Positions 43,107 to 52,430 of a stretch of 64,000 bases of DNA are shown here, in pieces. Origin of the DNA: Bin5 sp965200685 (GTDB lineage Bacteria > Chloroflexota > Anaerolineae > Caldilineales > Caldilineaceae); the NCBI GenBank assembly GCA_965200685.1, contig OZ241379.1:2914001-2978000 (forward strand), read 5' to 3'. The notes below the pieces were generated by a model, which ran no database searches, had not been told where the DNA came from, and saw nothing but the letters and a program-made list of their open reading frames with translations. Both the position numbers and the translations under genes were made by a program. Numbering within the stretch: the first letter of the stretch is position 1; every line of letters begins with the position of its first letter.

Positions 43107-46100
43107 CTAGGATACAACAGGAACGTTCAACTCCGGCAAGCTCTCCACAATCTCTACTGTTTCCACACTCACTGTGATGACCTTCTGAATCAGCTTGACG
43201 ATGTACTGCGGATCATCGTCACGATTGGGGTCATTGACGATGCCGCTGCGCTTGTCTACCTTGACCCGGTACTGGTCAAGGACCCATTCCAAGGCTGACC
43301 GATTCCCCAGCCGATAGTCGAAAGCCTGCGCCGGTATCCCCTCTAAGGTCAAGAACTCGTTGTAGCGGATCTGCGTCTTGTCTCTGGACAATCTCATCTT
43401 TTCCACGCGCCAAGTGAGGGGCTTTCCCGGCGTCTCTACCATGCTGAGCGGATAGGCTGGCATCTGTTCATAGCCTATATGGATGTCTGCTAGACGCGCG
43501 CCGGCTTTGGCAAATGCCCGGAAGTCCGCGGCAAAGGGAATATGTGGCAAGTCCCGCTTGAGGTTGGCCTGATATCGCTGCCGGTAGTGCGGGTGATGCA
43601 ATAAGGCGTAAACGTAATAGAAAATATCCCATTTGCTGATGGAATCATCCTGATACTGCCTGCGGAACTGTGCCAATGCCCAATCTGTGATGTTCTCGCG
43701 GCGGTTGCTGCCGTCTTCGTCGTAGGTGTAGAAAGGAAAACATTGGGAACCGCCTTGCGGCAGAAAATCGGGAATTTTGTTGACAGCCAGCGCAAACATT
43801 GGCCAGTCACCTCCCACTTTAAGCCAGATGACAAGGTTTTCTTCTTCTGTCTCCGGGGTGGGGAAGATGGACGGGAACACAGACACTCTATCGTTCATCA
43901 TTCTGTCAAAGTACAGGTTTGATTTCGTAAAGGGGCGATAGAGAGATTGTCGGAGTTTGGCTTCCGCAAACTCTGCAATGTGCCCGCCTTTCAGTTTCTG
44001 TTTTAAGCTTAAACTCCAACTGATTTTCTCATTATCATACACCACAAACTCATCAACATTCGCTCCTATATCCTTTCGCCGTTCCCACTTGAACACCTGC
44101 TCATTGTAGCAATCGATCATTCCCTGAATATTCTCTGTAAGCGCACTTCGGTTGAAATTATACACCCAGGCATCACGGCCGGTGTTGACACCGTTGCTAT
44201 ACATCTTAAATAATACATTCACTGCATTGCCTTTTGTTGCCTTTGCTTCCTTGGTCCCCACAGGGATAAAGGTCTCAAACTCCGCATGGAGTCCCTCGGT
44301 GAGCCATGTGTATCGTCTGTCCGGTTGAATCGTTTGCCACTCTATCTTGCCTACATGTGGGCGTTCCTGCAGAAAGTTAAATTTACGCTTCTTGTCCCAC
44401 AGATCAGCAGTACGATAGTAATAAATACGGGCATCTGTAGAACCCGTTGTCTTCACAAACAGATTGATGCTGACCCCGACCCGGATCCCGAACACATTGG
44501 AATCGGAAACCGCCAAGCCTTTACGGACATTGCCGCCTAGATCCACAATGTAGAGAGTGTCGAAATCCTCTGCGAGATGTTTTCGCATGCCATCAAACGC
44601 TAGCGCATCAATAAAACTGTTGTTGGTCACAAAGGCGACAACCCCTTCCTCGCCTATGCGGTCTGCTGCCCAGCGTATGGCCTTCACATAAGGATCATAG
44701 AGTGAATTTTTGAGAGTTGCTCTGGAGTCTTTGGCATAGGTCTCCCGTACCCGTTTGTCCATGGCCCCATAGGTGCGGTTCTTGTTGTTGTCGTTCTCGT
44801 TGACCTGGCCCACATTGTAAGGCGGGTTGCCGATGATGACGGTGATATCCTGATCCTTCTGGTGCTCCACACGCTGTGTGTTCTCTTGGACAAACAAGCT
44901 GAGTTGGCTGTCCTCGGCCAGCTCAAAGGTATCAACTAGACATATGCCCTCAAAGGGTAGGTACTGCTCTGTCAGTTCATAGTATTCATGCTCAATATTC
45001 ATAGCCGCGATATAGTAGGGCAGCAGCATCACTTCGTTGCAGTGCAGTTCCCCCGCGTACTTATTGGGTAAGCAGGAGAGTTTGCCTATCTCCTGTAGAT
45101 GGCGCATGACCCGCAGCATGAAGTTGCCCGTACCTACGAAGGGGTCTAGCACATGTACGCCGGTATCGGCTAAAGAACGCCCGAACTCCTGATTGAGGAT
45201 AGCTTCCACGGAGCGCACCATGAAATCCACGATGGGCTGTGGTGTGTAGACGATGCCATGGGTGTCGGCCACGTTGACGGAAAAGCCCTGGAAGAAATTT
45301 TCGTAGACAGTGTTGAGGAAGCCCTGCTTCTCCGCATAATCTTCTATGGTCGCGGCTGTGGTTTCAATGGCCCGGTAGAATCGGTCCAGAGGACGGAAGA
45401 ACGCCCGGCGGCTGAAATGCTGGCCGGTCAAGGCCTGCACCACCTGCTCGATCTCCCGCGCGATCACGTTACGTGCTACAAAGTCTGGGTTGTCGAACAC
45501 CCGCCGGAAGATGCGTTCTGTCAACAGGTGTTGGATCAGCATCTCCTCTACAGCTGCATCGGCGATATTGGGGTTGATGGCATCCCGGCACAGCGCGGCG
45601 AAGCGGGCGAACGCCTGCCGAAAGGTCCGGTTGTTCTGCCGCTCCCCTGCGATTAGGGTCAGCAGAGATTCGGCCAGGGCCGGCACTACAGTTTTGAACT
45701 CCTCCACTGCCTGCTGCCAGCCTGCATAGGCCGGCGGCTGATAGGTGAAGAAGGCCTGCAGGCCCTCAATGAGCAGGTCCGGCCCAGCGATGGGGCTGTC
45801 CCACACCTGCTGCCCCTGTTGGATGACCACCATGCGCTGCGGGGCCCAGAAGAGGATATTGTCCTGGGGGTAGCCCACGGCCAGCTTCTTGCGGATCTCC
45901 TCATCCAAGTCATCCTCGCTATCTTTCGCCTCCCAATAGCCATGGGCCAGGTTGAAGTCGTCCAACAATGCGCCATCAATGCGAATGCTGCGGCCATCGG
46001 CCAGCTTGCGCGTGTACTGTTCTGCCAATGTCCAGCCGAAGGGACGCGCGGCCATACGCAGCACATGGGCAAATGCCGGCGCGACCGCGCCCTCATGTCC

Positions 46101-46178
46101 TACATCAAGCTGGCCCAGCTTGTTCAACTCTGCGAAGTAGTCTCTGATTTCTTTGTGTGTTGCTTTGAGCTGGAGCAT
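43107..46178 (-). CDS. Single-chain restriction-modification enzyme (ISP/IIG-like), upstream copy
   Basis: 1023 residues from ATG 46178, preceded by AAAGGAAA; the frame is open to 46250 but lacks homology there. The domain order and catalytic residues equal the copy at 39883-42948 (YWEAKD, LDPFVGTGNF, IIGNPPYN). The first 640 residues are almost the same. Clear blocks of difference lie at about 43740-43850 (ENLVIWLKVGGDWPMFALAV here) and 44190-44260, and at the last 15 residues. The variable block lies where target recognition is expected, so the copies may see different sites. Confidence 0.85.
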   Translation of the reverse strand: MLQLKATHKEIRDYFAELNKLGQLDVGHEGAVAPAFAHVLRMAARPFGWTLAEQYTRKLADGRSIRIDGALLDDFNLAHGYWEAKDSEDDLDEEIRKKLAVGYPQDNILFWAPQRMVVIQQGQQVWDSPIAGPDLLIEGLQAFFTYQPPAYAGWQQAVEEFKTVVPALAESLLTLIAGERQNNRTFRQAFARFAALCRDAINPNIADAAVEEMLIQHLLTERIFRRVFDNPDFVARNVIAREIEQVVQALTGQHFSRRAFFRPLDRFYRAIETTAATIEDYAEKQGFLNTVYENFFQGFSVNVADTHGIVYTPQPIVDFMVRSVEAILNQEFGRSLADTGVHVLDPFVGTGNFMLRVMRHLQEIGKLSCLPNKYAGELHCNEVMLLPYYIAAMNIEHEYYELTEQYLPFEGICLVDTFELAEDSQLSLFVQENTQRVEHQKDQDITVIIGNPPYNVGQVNENDNNKNRTYGAMDKRVRETYAKDSRATLKNSLYDPYVKAIRWAADRIGEEGVVAFVTNNSFIDALAFDGMRKHLAEDFDTLYIVDLGGNVRKGLAVSDSNVFGIRVGVSINLFVKTTGSTDARIYYYRTADLWDKKRKFNFLQERPHVGKIEWQTIQPDRRYTWLTEGLHAEFETFIPVGTKEAKATKGNAVNVLFKMYSNGVNTGRDAWVYNFNRSALTENIQGMIDCYNEQVFKWERRKDIGANVDEFVVYDNEKISWSLSLKQKLKGGHIAEFAEAKLRQSLYRPFTKSNLYFDRMMNDRVSVFPSIFPTPETEEENLVIWLKVGGDWPMFALAVNKIPDFLPQGGSQCFPFYTYDEDGSNRRENITDWALAQFRRQYQDDSISKWDIFYYVYALLHHPHYRQRYQANLKRDLPHIPFAADFRAFAKAGARLADIHIGYEQMPAYPLSMVETPGKPLTWRVEKMRLSRDKTQIRYNEFLTLEGIPAQAFDYRLGNRSALEWVLDQYRVKVDKRSGIVNDPNRDDDPQYIVKLIQKVITVSVETVEIVESLPELNVPVVS

Positions 46179-46212
46179 GGAGATTTCCTTTCTAGGGTTT
46201 TGTAGCGAGTTA

Positions 46213-46240
46213 TTGCTCTCCACAGATGTTATGGTATACT
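46213..46240 (+). promoter_or_regulatory. Promoter for the aldo/keto reductase gene
   Basis: TTGCTC (46213-46218), 16-bp spacer, TATACT (46235-46240), about 31 nt before the start codon region. It overlaps the upstream region of the divergent restriction gene. Confidence 0.55.
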
Positions 46241-46277
46241 GTAAGCGCATTCAATCAAAATAGCGGAGTGCTGTTCC

Positions 46278-47237
46278 ATGCGATATGCTAACCTTCCCGG
46301 CATCAACAAGCCTGTTTCTCGTCTCGTACAGGGGACCATGTGGATGAATCGCGACAATCTTGACGCTGCCTTTGCCAGCCTAGACGCTTTTCACGCGGCC
46401 GGGGGCAACTGCTTTGATACAGCCCATGTCTATGCCGGGGGGGCTAGTGAGCGGGTCTTCGGTCATTGGATTCACAGCCGGGGCGTGCGTGATGAAGTTG
46501 TCATTTTGGACAAAGGCGCACATCACAACCAAGATCGTAAGCGAGTGACGCCCTTTGATATCCAGGCCGATATCCAGGACAGTTTAGCCCGTCTCAATGT
46601 GGACTATATCGATCTGTGGCTGCTCCACCGGGACGACCCCACCCAGCCGGTCGGCCCGATTGTGGAGATGCTCAATGCGGAAAAGAAGGCCGGGCGTATC
46701 CACGGGTTCGGCGGCTCCAATTGGACTGTAGAACGCCTACAGGAGGCCAACGCCTACGCCGCGGCCCACAATCTGACGCCTTTCATGGCCAGCAGTCCCC
46801 AGTTCAGCTTAGCAGTGCAGCAGGTGTCCCCCTGGCCCGACTGTGTTAGTCTCAGTGGGCCTGCCGGGCACGCAGCCCGACAGTGGCACCGGCAGAACAA
46901 CGTTACCCTCTTCGTATGGTCCAGTCTGGCCGGCGGCTTCTTTAGCGGTCGCTTCCGCCGGGACAATCTCAACACATTGACCGCGCGCTACGATCAAGTT
47001 GCCATCAGAGTGTACTGCTTTGAGGAGAACTTCCAGCGCCAGGACCGGGTGGAGGAACTGGCCGCGCGCAAAGGCGTTAGCGTGCCACACATCGCATTGG
47101 CCTATGTCTATAACCAGCCTGAAGGCATCCATGCCCTCTCCGGCGCGCGTACACCCGACGAAGTACGCGTGAATGTGGAGGCTGCGGAGATCGAGTTGAC
47201 CGGGGATGAGATGGCGTATTTGGAGTTGAAGGATTGA
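46278..47237 (+). CDS. Aldo/keto reductase
   Basis: 319 residues with the TIM-barrel signatures of AKR enzymes: the catalytic Asp and Tyr in FDTAHVYAGGASE, Lys in ILDKGAHH, His in LWLLHRDD, and GFGGSNW. It should be a cytoplasmic NADPH-dependent reductase of aldehydes or ketones. It has its own promoter and stands divergent from the restriction genes. Substrate unknown. Confidence 0.9.
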   Translation: MRYANLPGINKPVSRLVQGTMWMNRDNLDAAFASLDAFHAAGGNCFDTAHVYAGGASERVFGHWIHSRGVRDEVVILDKGAHHNQDRKRVTPFDIQADIQDSLARLNVDYIDLWLLHRDDPTQPVGPIVEMLNAEKKAGRIHGFGGSNWTVERLQEANAYAAAHNLTPFMASSPQFSLAVQQVSPWPDCVSLSGPAGHAARQWHRQNNVTLFVWSSLAGGFFSGRFRRDNLNTLTARYDQVAIRVYCFEENFQRQDRVEELAARKGVSVPHIALAYVYNQPEGIHALSGARTPDEVRVNVEAAEIELTGDEMAYLELKD

Positions 47238-47283
47238 TACAAAATTCATCGTTACATTTGTCTATCAACCTGTTTAGGAGAAA

Positions 47284-48546
47284 ATGATGAGAATGAGAAT
47301 CATCTTGGGGATATTGATGGCACTGTGTATCGTTGCGGTGTCGTATATGTCGGCAATCGCGCATTACTTACCGACACACAATCCTGATCCTACGACGTAT
47401 CCTACGAGACAGAGAATAATCTACACGTCGCCATTGGTGCCAGTGATAACACCGACACCTGCTGTAGGGAGAGCGACGGTCCGACTATCGGCTAATATCC
47501 GTGAGGAGGGGGCAGCTTGTGTGAACGCAGAGATAGAGAGCGTAACGGATCTGGGCGCATTCTCTTTCACAGTTCGTTATCCGACTAGCTACTTGTCCAA
47601 TCCGACTGGCCGACTTGAAGAATTTCTGGGTAGCACAGGTCGCATTGTCTCACCAATATCATCCGCAACATCTGCGGGCAGATATTTCTTTGGCGGTTAC
47701 AGCCGAGGTAGGCAGTCGGGCGCAACGGGTGATGGAGTCCTGGCAACTATCTGCTTTGAACCGCATGCGACAGATCCAGAACAGATAGACCTAGACTTCA
47801 ATTATGTACAGCTAGGCAACATTGAAGGGAATGCCATACCAGTACACTTTGAGGGGACGTCCTTCATCATCATCAACTGTATAAGAGCTGATGTTGACTG
47901 CGATGGGGATGTGGACATCCTAGACATTCAACAGGTAGCGAGTAAGTGGAATACCCAGAGAGGGAGTGATGGATATGAGGCAAGGTTAGACTTGGACGAG
48001 GACGGAGACATTGATGTAATAGACATTCAGGCAGTGGCCGCACAGTATGAAGTGGCAGGACAAAGTGCGGGTGTGGTTAGTCAAGCGGGCCCTGTTACCT
48101 TGCGCCTATCCCCTGCGTTATTATCCCTAGGGCAGAGAGGCACGGTCATTTTGAACGCGGACAATGCACAGGGCCTGGCCGCGTTTGAGACAAATCTGTC
48201 CTACGATCCAACCTTATTGAGAGTGGAGAGCATACGCTTAACCGATTGGCTTGGCAATACAGGGCGCACAGTGAAGCTGTTGGATCCTGTTATTGACAAT
48301 GTCCAGGGGACAGCGGGCATCGGGGCATTTTCTACAGGAACACAGGATGGCGTGAGCGGCACAGGGTCTCTGGCAATCCTAGAGGTCACGACTTTAAGTG
48401 TCGGCGATGGCAGTCTGAATCTCCATGATAGTCAAGCTACCACACGGAATGCGGACTTTATCTCTGTAACGGAAATCGACAGAATGGTGCAGGTGAATGT
48501 GGCAATGCCTGCGGAGATATTGTACCTGCCGCTTGTGCGGTGGTGA
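47284..48546 (+). CDS. Secreted cohesin-dockerin-cohesin protein
   Basis: 420 residues with AGGAG before the ATG. A signal peptide (RIILGILMALCIVAVSYMSAIA) is followed by a cohesin-like beta domain (about 62-200: FTVRYPTSYLSNP, GDGVLATICFE). Then come two dockerin calcium loops (DVDCDGDVDILDIQQVA and LDLDEDGDIDVIDIQAVA, about 202-252) and a second cohesin-like domain (about 262-405: NLSYDPTLLRVESI, GSLAILEVTTLS). The chain ends ILYLPLVRW, a tail seen on many secreted Chloroflexi proteins. Such modules bind one another by calcium-dependent contacts; here both halves are on one chain. Confidence 0.8.
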   Translation: MMRMRIILGILMALCIVAVSYMSAIAHYLPTHNPDPTTYPTRQRIIYTSPLVPVITPTPAVGRATVRLSANIREEGAACVNAEIESVTDLGAFSFTVRYPTSYLSNPTGRLEEFLGSTGRIVSPISSATSAGRYFFGGYSRGRQSGATGDGVLATICFEPHATDPEQIDLDFNYVQLGNIEGNAIPVHFEGTSFIIINCIRADVDCDGDVDILDIQQVASKWNTQRGSDGYEARLDLDEDGDIDVIDIQAVAAQYEVAGQSAGVVSQAGPVTLRLSPALLSLGQRGTVILNADNAQGLAAFETNLSYDPTLLRVESIRLTDWLGNTGRTVKLLDPVIDNVQGTAGIGAFSTGTQDGVSGTGSLAILEVTTLSVGDGSLNLHDSQATTRNADFISVTEIDRMVQVNVAMPAEILYLPLVRW

Positions 48547-48586
48547 AAACCGAAAGCTCATCAGGTCTTAATTTGGGAGGTTGATA

Positions 48587-48765
48587 GTGGCATTGAAGAA
48601 CGATTCCGAGCAGTTGAAATCCAGGTCGCCGTGCTCAAAGAAAGTATGGATCATATTGGAAAAGATCGAGATAAAAACCTGGCTACAAAAGCCGATATAA
48701 GTGCTCTCAGAGGTGAACTCAAGGAAGATATAGGCAATCTCAAAGATAGGGCCCAAATCAGAAGG
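48587..48765 (+). pseudogene. Possible remnant of a small coiled-coil protein
   Basis: A GGAGG precedes GTG 48587, but the frame that looks coding (RFRAVEIQVAVLKESMDHIG, then ATKADISALRGELKEDIGNL) is displaced by one base from that start. The heptad-like text resembles small coiled-coil proteins. It reads into the tmRNA terminator. A single-base frameshift would explain it. Low certainty. Confidence 0.3.
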
Positions 48766-48790
48766 GACTACCTCCGAGCGGGTAGTCCCT
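48763..48790 (-). terminator. Terminator hairpin of the tmRNA gene
   Basis: AGGGACTACC and GGTAGTCCCT form a perfect 10-bp stem with an 8-nt loop, 14 bp beyond the tmRNA 3' end. On the minus strand it is followed by TTCTGATTT, a weak T-tract. Confidence 0.65.
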
Positions 48791-48803
48791 GTCCGATGTG
48801 GTA

Positions 48804-49214
48804 TGGTGGAGATGGCGGGAATCGAACCCGCGTCCGAAACATGCGCCCTGAAACGTCTACAAGCTTAGTCGATCTCAAGGAATTTCAGCGGGTGGGCCTC
48901 GGATCAACATGAAGCATAAGCCCGCCTAGCCGATGATCTTAGACAGCCCAATCGGCGTCAGACTGCCGCAGCTCACAGTGTATGATGGCGACCGCCCGGC
49001 CTGCTGGCCCCACCGGGACGGGCCATGACCCTTGTGAAAGGGTCGGTGGCTTACTTAGGCAGCCATTGCCGCAGGAGCAGCTTTGGAGAAGCCAAAGTTG
49101 AAAGCCATGCCTGTATTTTTGGCATTTGTATGTGTTGCGCCTTTTTAACGTAGCCGACGCTCTACGGCTTGCAGTCTCAGGCCTGACAATGCCCCGTCGA
49201 AGCCATTCATCCCC
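48804..49214 (-). ncRNA. ssrA: Transfer-messenger RNA (tmRNA)
   Basis: The 5' end GGGGATGAATGGCTTCGAC and the 3' end with T-arm GGGAATCGAACCCGC (plus-strand reading) and acceptor CATCTCCACCA form the tRNA-like domain; the seven acceptor pairs include one G-U. CCA is encoded. The tag reading frame runs 49123-49055: AKNTGMAFNF, then GFSK, then AAPAAMAA and TAA. It rescues stalled ribosomes together with SmpB. About 411 nt, a normal length. Confidence 0.95.
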
Positions 49215-49225
49215 ATAACCTGAAT

Positions 49226-49254
49226 AGTATACTCTACTCCACAGAAAAAGTCAA
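49226..49254 (-). promoter_or_regulatory. Promoter of the tmRNA gene
   Basis: Minus-strand TTGACT (49254-49249), 17-bp spacer, TATACT (49231-49226), 12 nt before the mature 5' end. Confidence 0.8.
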
Positions 49255-49365
49255 CTTGTTGTATGGTTGATTTTCATTAGATTGAGAATTAGCCAGGTAG
49301 AGCCTTGACGAAGTACACGGAGTCATTCTCTAGGCTGGGCTGAATGCCGAATCCTAGGGAAATCT

Positions 49366-50592
49366 TCAGGTTGGTTTGCACTTTCTCGCCAACACCAGCA
49401 GCCACTGTGATGGCATGAGCAGCACACATGATATGGTCAGGGCCAGCGGTAGACGCGCGATTGTGCCGACCCAGCCGACGAACGGCCCGCCTGCAACTTG
49501 GCCGATAGCGTTCATCTGGCCCCATAGGGAGATGATCGTCGCCCGCTGTTGGTTTTCGGTGTTTCGTACAATCCATGCCTCCTCCAGCGGGCCGATTGTG
49601 CTGCGGCTGAGACTGATCACCCATAGGGCCAGCAGGGCTAACCAGAAGGTCCCCGCCCAAGCCAGGAGAAGCAGGCTCGCCAGCAGCAGCCCATAGAGAA
49701 GAGTAAGACCATTGACAGTACGGATATCCTCTGCGGTGGCGCGCAAGTGATGGGCCAGTTCATTGGCGGCAATGCCCAATACGGACGAGCCGGCCTGAAT
49801 GATGCCAAACCAGACGACAGAGCTGAGGCCAAAGAGAACTGGGAACCTGAAATTGTCCAGCAGATGGGGTGTCCATAGCCGGTCATAGCCCTCACTGTAT
49901 AGGCCGGAGACAAGACTAAGGCCCATGAGAATCAGCAGCACTTGATGGCCGCGCAGCGTATGCACACCCCTGCGGGCAGTTGCTGCCATCTGTTTCCATG
50001 TCTCCCGCTCTTTTGACGGGGTGGGAATAAAGCCCTCTTCGGGCATGGCCAGCAGTAGATAGATGGCCAAGACAAGATACAACGACCCGCCGAGGATGAT
50101 CGGCAGTTGCAGCCAGGTTTGCGCCAGCCAGACACTGACGCCAATGCCGACAAATCCGGCCACATGTCTCACCTGTGATGCGCGTAAGAAGACCGCCCCG
50201 ATGGCTTCCTCATCGTCAATTTCAGCGGACAGCCAAGCTTGCAGCGCGCCGCTGGTAAACGTATAGCCGATGCCCCAGAGTACCTGCGCCCCCAGGACCG
50301 TCCAAAACAGGGGGATCGACCCTTCTAAGAGAAAGCCACAGCCGACCAAGGCCGTGCCGATAATGACCGATAGCCGCCGGGAGTAGACATCGGCAACGAT
50401 CCCTGTAGGCACTTCAAAGAGAAACGCGGTAAGCTCCAGAGTCGTGCCTACCAACACAAGCTGTAGAGGGTTCAGCCCTACGGTTTCAGCCTGATAGATG
50501 AGGTTGATTGTGAAAATAAGGGCGTTGAAAAACGCTTGACCGCCGCTGATGATAAGAAAAATACGGATCGGATTCTGCTGGCGGAGAGACAT
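49366..50592 (-). CDS. MFS transporter
   Basis: 408 residues, twelve TM segments. The loop motif FEVPTGIVADVYSRRLSVIIG after TM2 is that of MFS efflux-type carriers (DxxxRR). Similar proteins export drugs or metabolites; substrate unknown. The gene lies between tmRNA and SRP RNA on the same strand. Confidence 0.88.
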   Translation of the reverse strand: MSLRQQNPIRIFLIISGGQAFFNALIFTINLIYQAETVGLNPLQLVLVGTTLELTAFLFEVPTGIVADVYSRRLSVIIGTALVGCGFLLEGSIPLFWTVLGAQVLWGIGYTFTSGALQAWLSAEIDDEEAIGAVFLRASQVRHVAGFVGIGVSVWLAQTWLQLPIILGGSLYLVLAIYLLLAMPEEGFIPTPSKERETWKQMAATARRGVHTLRGHQVLLILMGLSLVSGLYSEGYDRLWTPHLLDNFRFPVLFGLSSVVWFGIIQAGSSVLGIAANELAHHLRATAEDIRTVNGLTLLYGLLLASLLLLAWAGTFWLALLALWVISLSRSTIGPLEEAWIVRNTENQQRATIISLWGQMNAIGQVAGGPFVGWVGTIARLPLALTISCVLLMPSQWLLVLARKCKPT

Positions 50593-50671
50593 GCAACACT
50601 GTCCTGTGGTGGCAAAATCCTACACGATCTTGTAAAGGGCGGTATGGCAAAATCGTGTACTTGCACCGCTC

Positions 50672-50779
50672 CGCCAGCCACTAGGCACCCCCGTGGCACC
50701 CAGAACGGGCCGCTTACCGCTGCTGCCTTCCGGCCCTGACGGGGTTCACGGTGTTCTGCCGCACAGGACCCAGCAACTG
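50672..50779 (-). ncRNA. ffs: Signal recognition particle RNA, small bacterial type (4.5S)
   Basis: The universally conserved tip GTCAGGGCCGGAAGGCAGCA is present on the minus strand with the GGAA loop at 50728-50731. Flanking arms pair: CAGAAC/GTTCTG, CCTGTG/CACGGG and CTGGGT/GCCTAG. It binds Ffh and targets membrane proteins to the translocon. End positions are estimated from pairing and may be off by a few bases. Confidence 0.92.
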
Positions 50780-50790
50780 ACGAAGCGATG

Positions 50791-50819
50791 CAAATACACG
50801 ATCTGATTGAATGGCACAA
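50791..50819 (-). promoter_or_regulatory. Candidate promoter of SRP RNA
   Basis: Minus-strand TTGTGC (50819-50814), 17-bp spacer, TATTTG (50796-50791), about 12 nt before the RNA. Confidence 0.5.
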
Positions 50820-50834
50820 AATTGCGTCATCCAA

Positions 50835-50924
<90 letters not shown>

Positions 50925-51037
50925 GAATCGAATGGCAACACCGAAAATGGAACGGTGGACCGTCCGACAACTGAATTTGTCAGTATAGCGGAGGAATCAG
51001 ATTTGGGCAAATTGGAGATGGGGCACGCCGCCTGTCG

Positions 51038-52348
51038 TTATTGGCCACTGGTCGCGAGCCATTGGCAACTGGTTTTGGCTGCTTCGACTGTCTGGGCGAT
51101 GTCCTCAATGCTATGGGCCGCCGAGACGAACCCGGCTTCAAACTGGCTGGGGGCCATGTAAATGCCCTGGGCCAGCAATCCGTGAAAGTAGCGGGCGTAG
51201 CGTTCGGTGTCCGCGTAGCGTTTGGCACTGTCATAATCGCTGATCTCCTGGCCCGGTCCTCGTAAGAAGTAGATCCCAAACATAGACCCTTTGCTGGCGA
51301 CCTGCACCGGGAGTTCCGCTTCTTGTGCGGCCTGCTGAAGCCCGCGTACCAATTCACGTGTCCGCTGGACGATAGTGTCAAATGTCCCCGCTTGCAGCAG
51401 TGTCTGCAGCGTCACCAGGCCGGCGGTCATGGCTAGGGGATTGCCGGACAGGGTGCCGGCTTGGTACATAGGCCCCAGCGGTGCAACTGTCTCCATCACC
51501 GCCCGTTTGCCGGCGTACGCGCCGACCGGCAAACCACCGCCAATGACTTTGCCCAGACAGGTGATGTCTGGGTCCAGGTTCCATTTTTCCTGGGCCCCAC
51601 CGGGCGCGACCCGGAAGCCGGTCATCACTTCATCCAAGACAAACAGTGCGCCATTGCGCCGGCAGATCTCCTGCACGCCCTGCAGAAATCCTGCTTGTGG
51701 CAGCACAAATCCCATATTAGCCCCAATCGGTTCGGCAATGACGCAGGCGATTTCCCCTGGATAGGTGTCGAACAGCTCCTCAATCGCTTCCAGATCTTGG
51801 AACGGCGCGCTGAGCGTATTGGCCGTTGTTGCTGTGGGTACGCCGGGTGAATCGGGAAGGCCGAGGGTAGCAACGCCGCTGCCCGCCTGTACCAGCAGCA
51901 GATCCGCGTGCCCATGATAGCAGCCAGCGAATTTGACAACTTTGTCTCTGCCAGTATAGGCACGTGCTAGGCGTAGCGCACTCATGCAGGCCTCGGTGCC
52001 ACTGTTGACGAAACGCACCATTTCGACCGCGGGGAGGGTGTCCACCACGAGTTGGGCCAGCTCGTTTTCTAGCTTTGTGGGCGCACCATAGCTAGTGCCG
52101 CGGCTGGCGGCAGCATGCAAGGCCTCCACCACTGCCGGATGTGCATGGCCCAGCACCAACGGCCCCCAGGACAGGACGTAATCAAGATAGCGGTTGCCGT
52201 CCACATCCCAGATGTAGGCACCCTTGCCCCGGTCGACAAACCGGGGTGTGCCGCCAACACTATGGAAAGCCCGCGCCGGGCTGTTTACACCCCCGGGCAT
52301 AAGCATCCTGGCCGAGGTGAAAAGGTCTTCAGAGCGGGCGGTATTCAT
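51038..52348 (-). CDS. hemL: Glutamate-1-semialdehyde 2,1-aminomutase
   Basis: 436 residues. Signatures: FTSARMLMPGGVNSPARAF, FVNSGTEACMSALRLARA, FAGCYHGHAD, LDEVMTGFRVAPGGAQE and the PLP lysine in CLGKVIGGGLPVGAY. It makes 5-aminolevulinate, the last step of the C5 route begun by HemA. Last gene of the hem cluster, 164 bp after hemB. The final residues (SCQWLATSGQ) are read from a copy of the CCACTGG repeat family. Confidence 0.96.
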   Translation of the reverse strand: MNTARSEDLFTSARMLMPGGVNSPARAFHSVGGTPRFVDRGKGAYIWDVDGNRYLDYVLSWGPLVLGHAHPAVVEALHAAASRGTSYGAPTKLENELAQLVVDTLPAVEMVRFVNSGTEACMSALRLARAYTGRDKVVKFAGCYHGHADLLLVQAGSGVATLGLPDSPGVPTATTANTLSAPFQDLEAIEELFDTYPGEIACVIAEPIGANMGFVLPQAGFLQGVQEICRRNGALFVLDEVMTGFRVAPGGAQEKWNLDPDITCLGKVIGGGLPVGAYAGKRAVMETVAPLGPMYQAGTLSGNPLAMTAGLVTLQTLLQAGTFDTIVQRTRELVRGLQQAAQEAELPVQVASKGSMFGIYFLRGPGQEISDYDSAKRYADTERYARYFHGLLAQGIYMAPSQFEAGFVSAAHSIEDIAQTVEAAKTSCQWLATSGQ

Positions 52349-52380
52349 GGGAAAAGCACTCCAATGGGATGCAGTGAAAC

Positions 52381-52424
52381 ATCTTTTGAATCAGGATTCT
52401 CTTGATTTAAGGATGAACAGGATA
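52381..52424 (-). repeat. Dispersed repeat, copy 3
   Basis: Minus-strand reading TCCTGTTCATC ... AATCCTGATTC, same layout as at 11273 and 11392. It lies between hemB and hemL. Confidence 0.6.
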
Positions 52425-52430
52425 TAACCA

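Noticed and set aside
42923..43177. Plus-strand ORF with SSGYLPNNASGGEVNSYAFG, which looks slightly like DUF1566/variable-protein text
   Set aside because: It overlaps the ends of both restriction genes antisense, has no start signal, and the minus-strand small ORF explains the spacer better. No reverse transcriptase or template repeat is nearby.
45258..46205. Long ORFs antisense to the restriction genes
   Set aside because: They occur at the same positions in both copies because the copies are similar, and they have no family features.
49289..49375. Possible C-terminal fragment reading LGFGIQPSLENDSVYFVKAL downstream of the MFS gene
   Set aside because: It resembles the end of a GNAT-type acetyltransferase, but only about 29 codons are open before it overlaps the MFS frame, too short to call a gene remnant.
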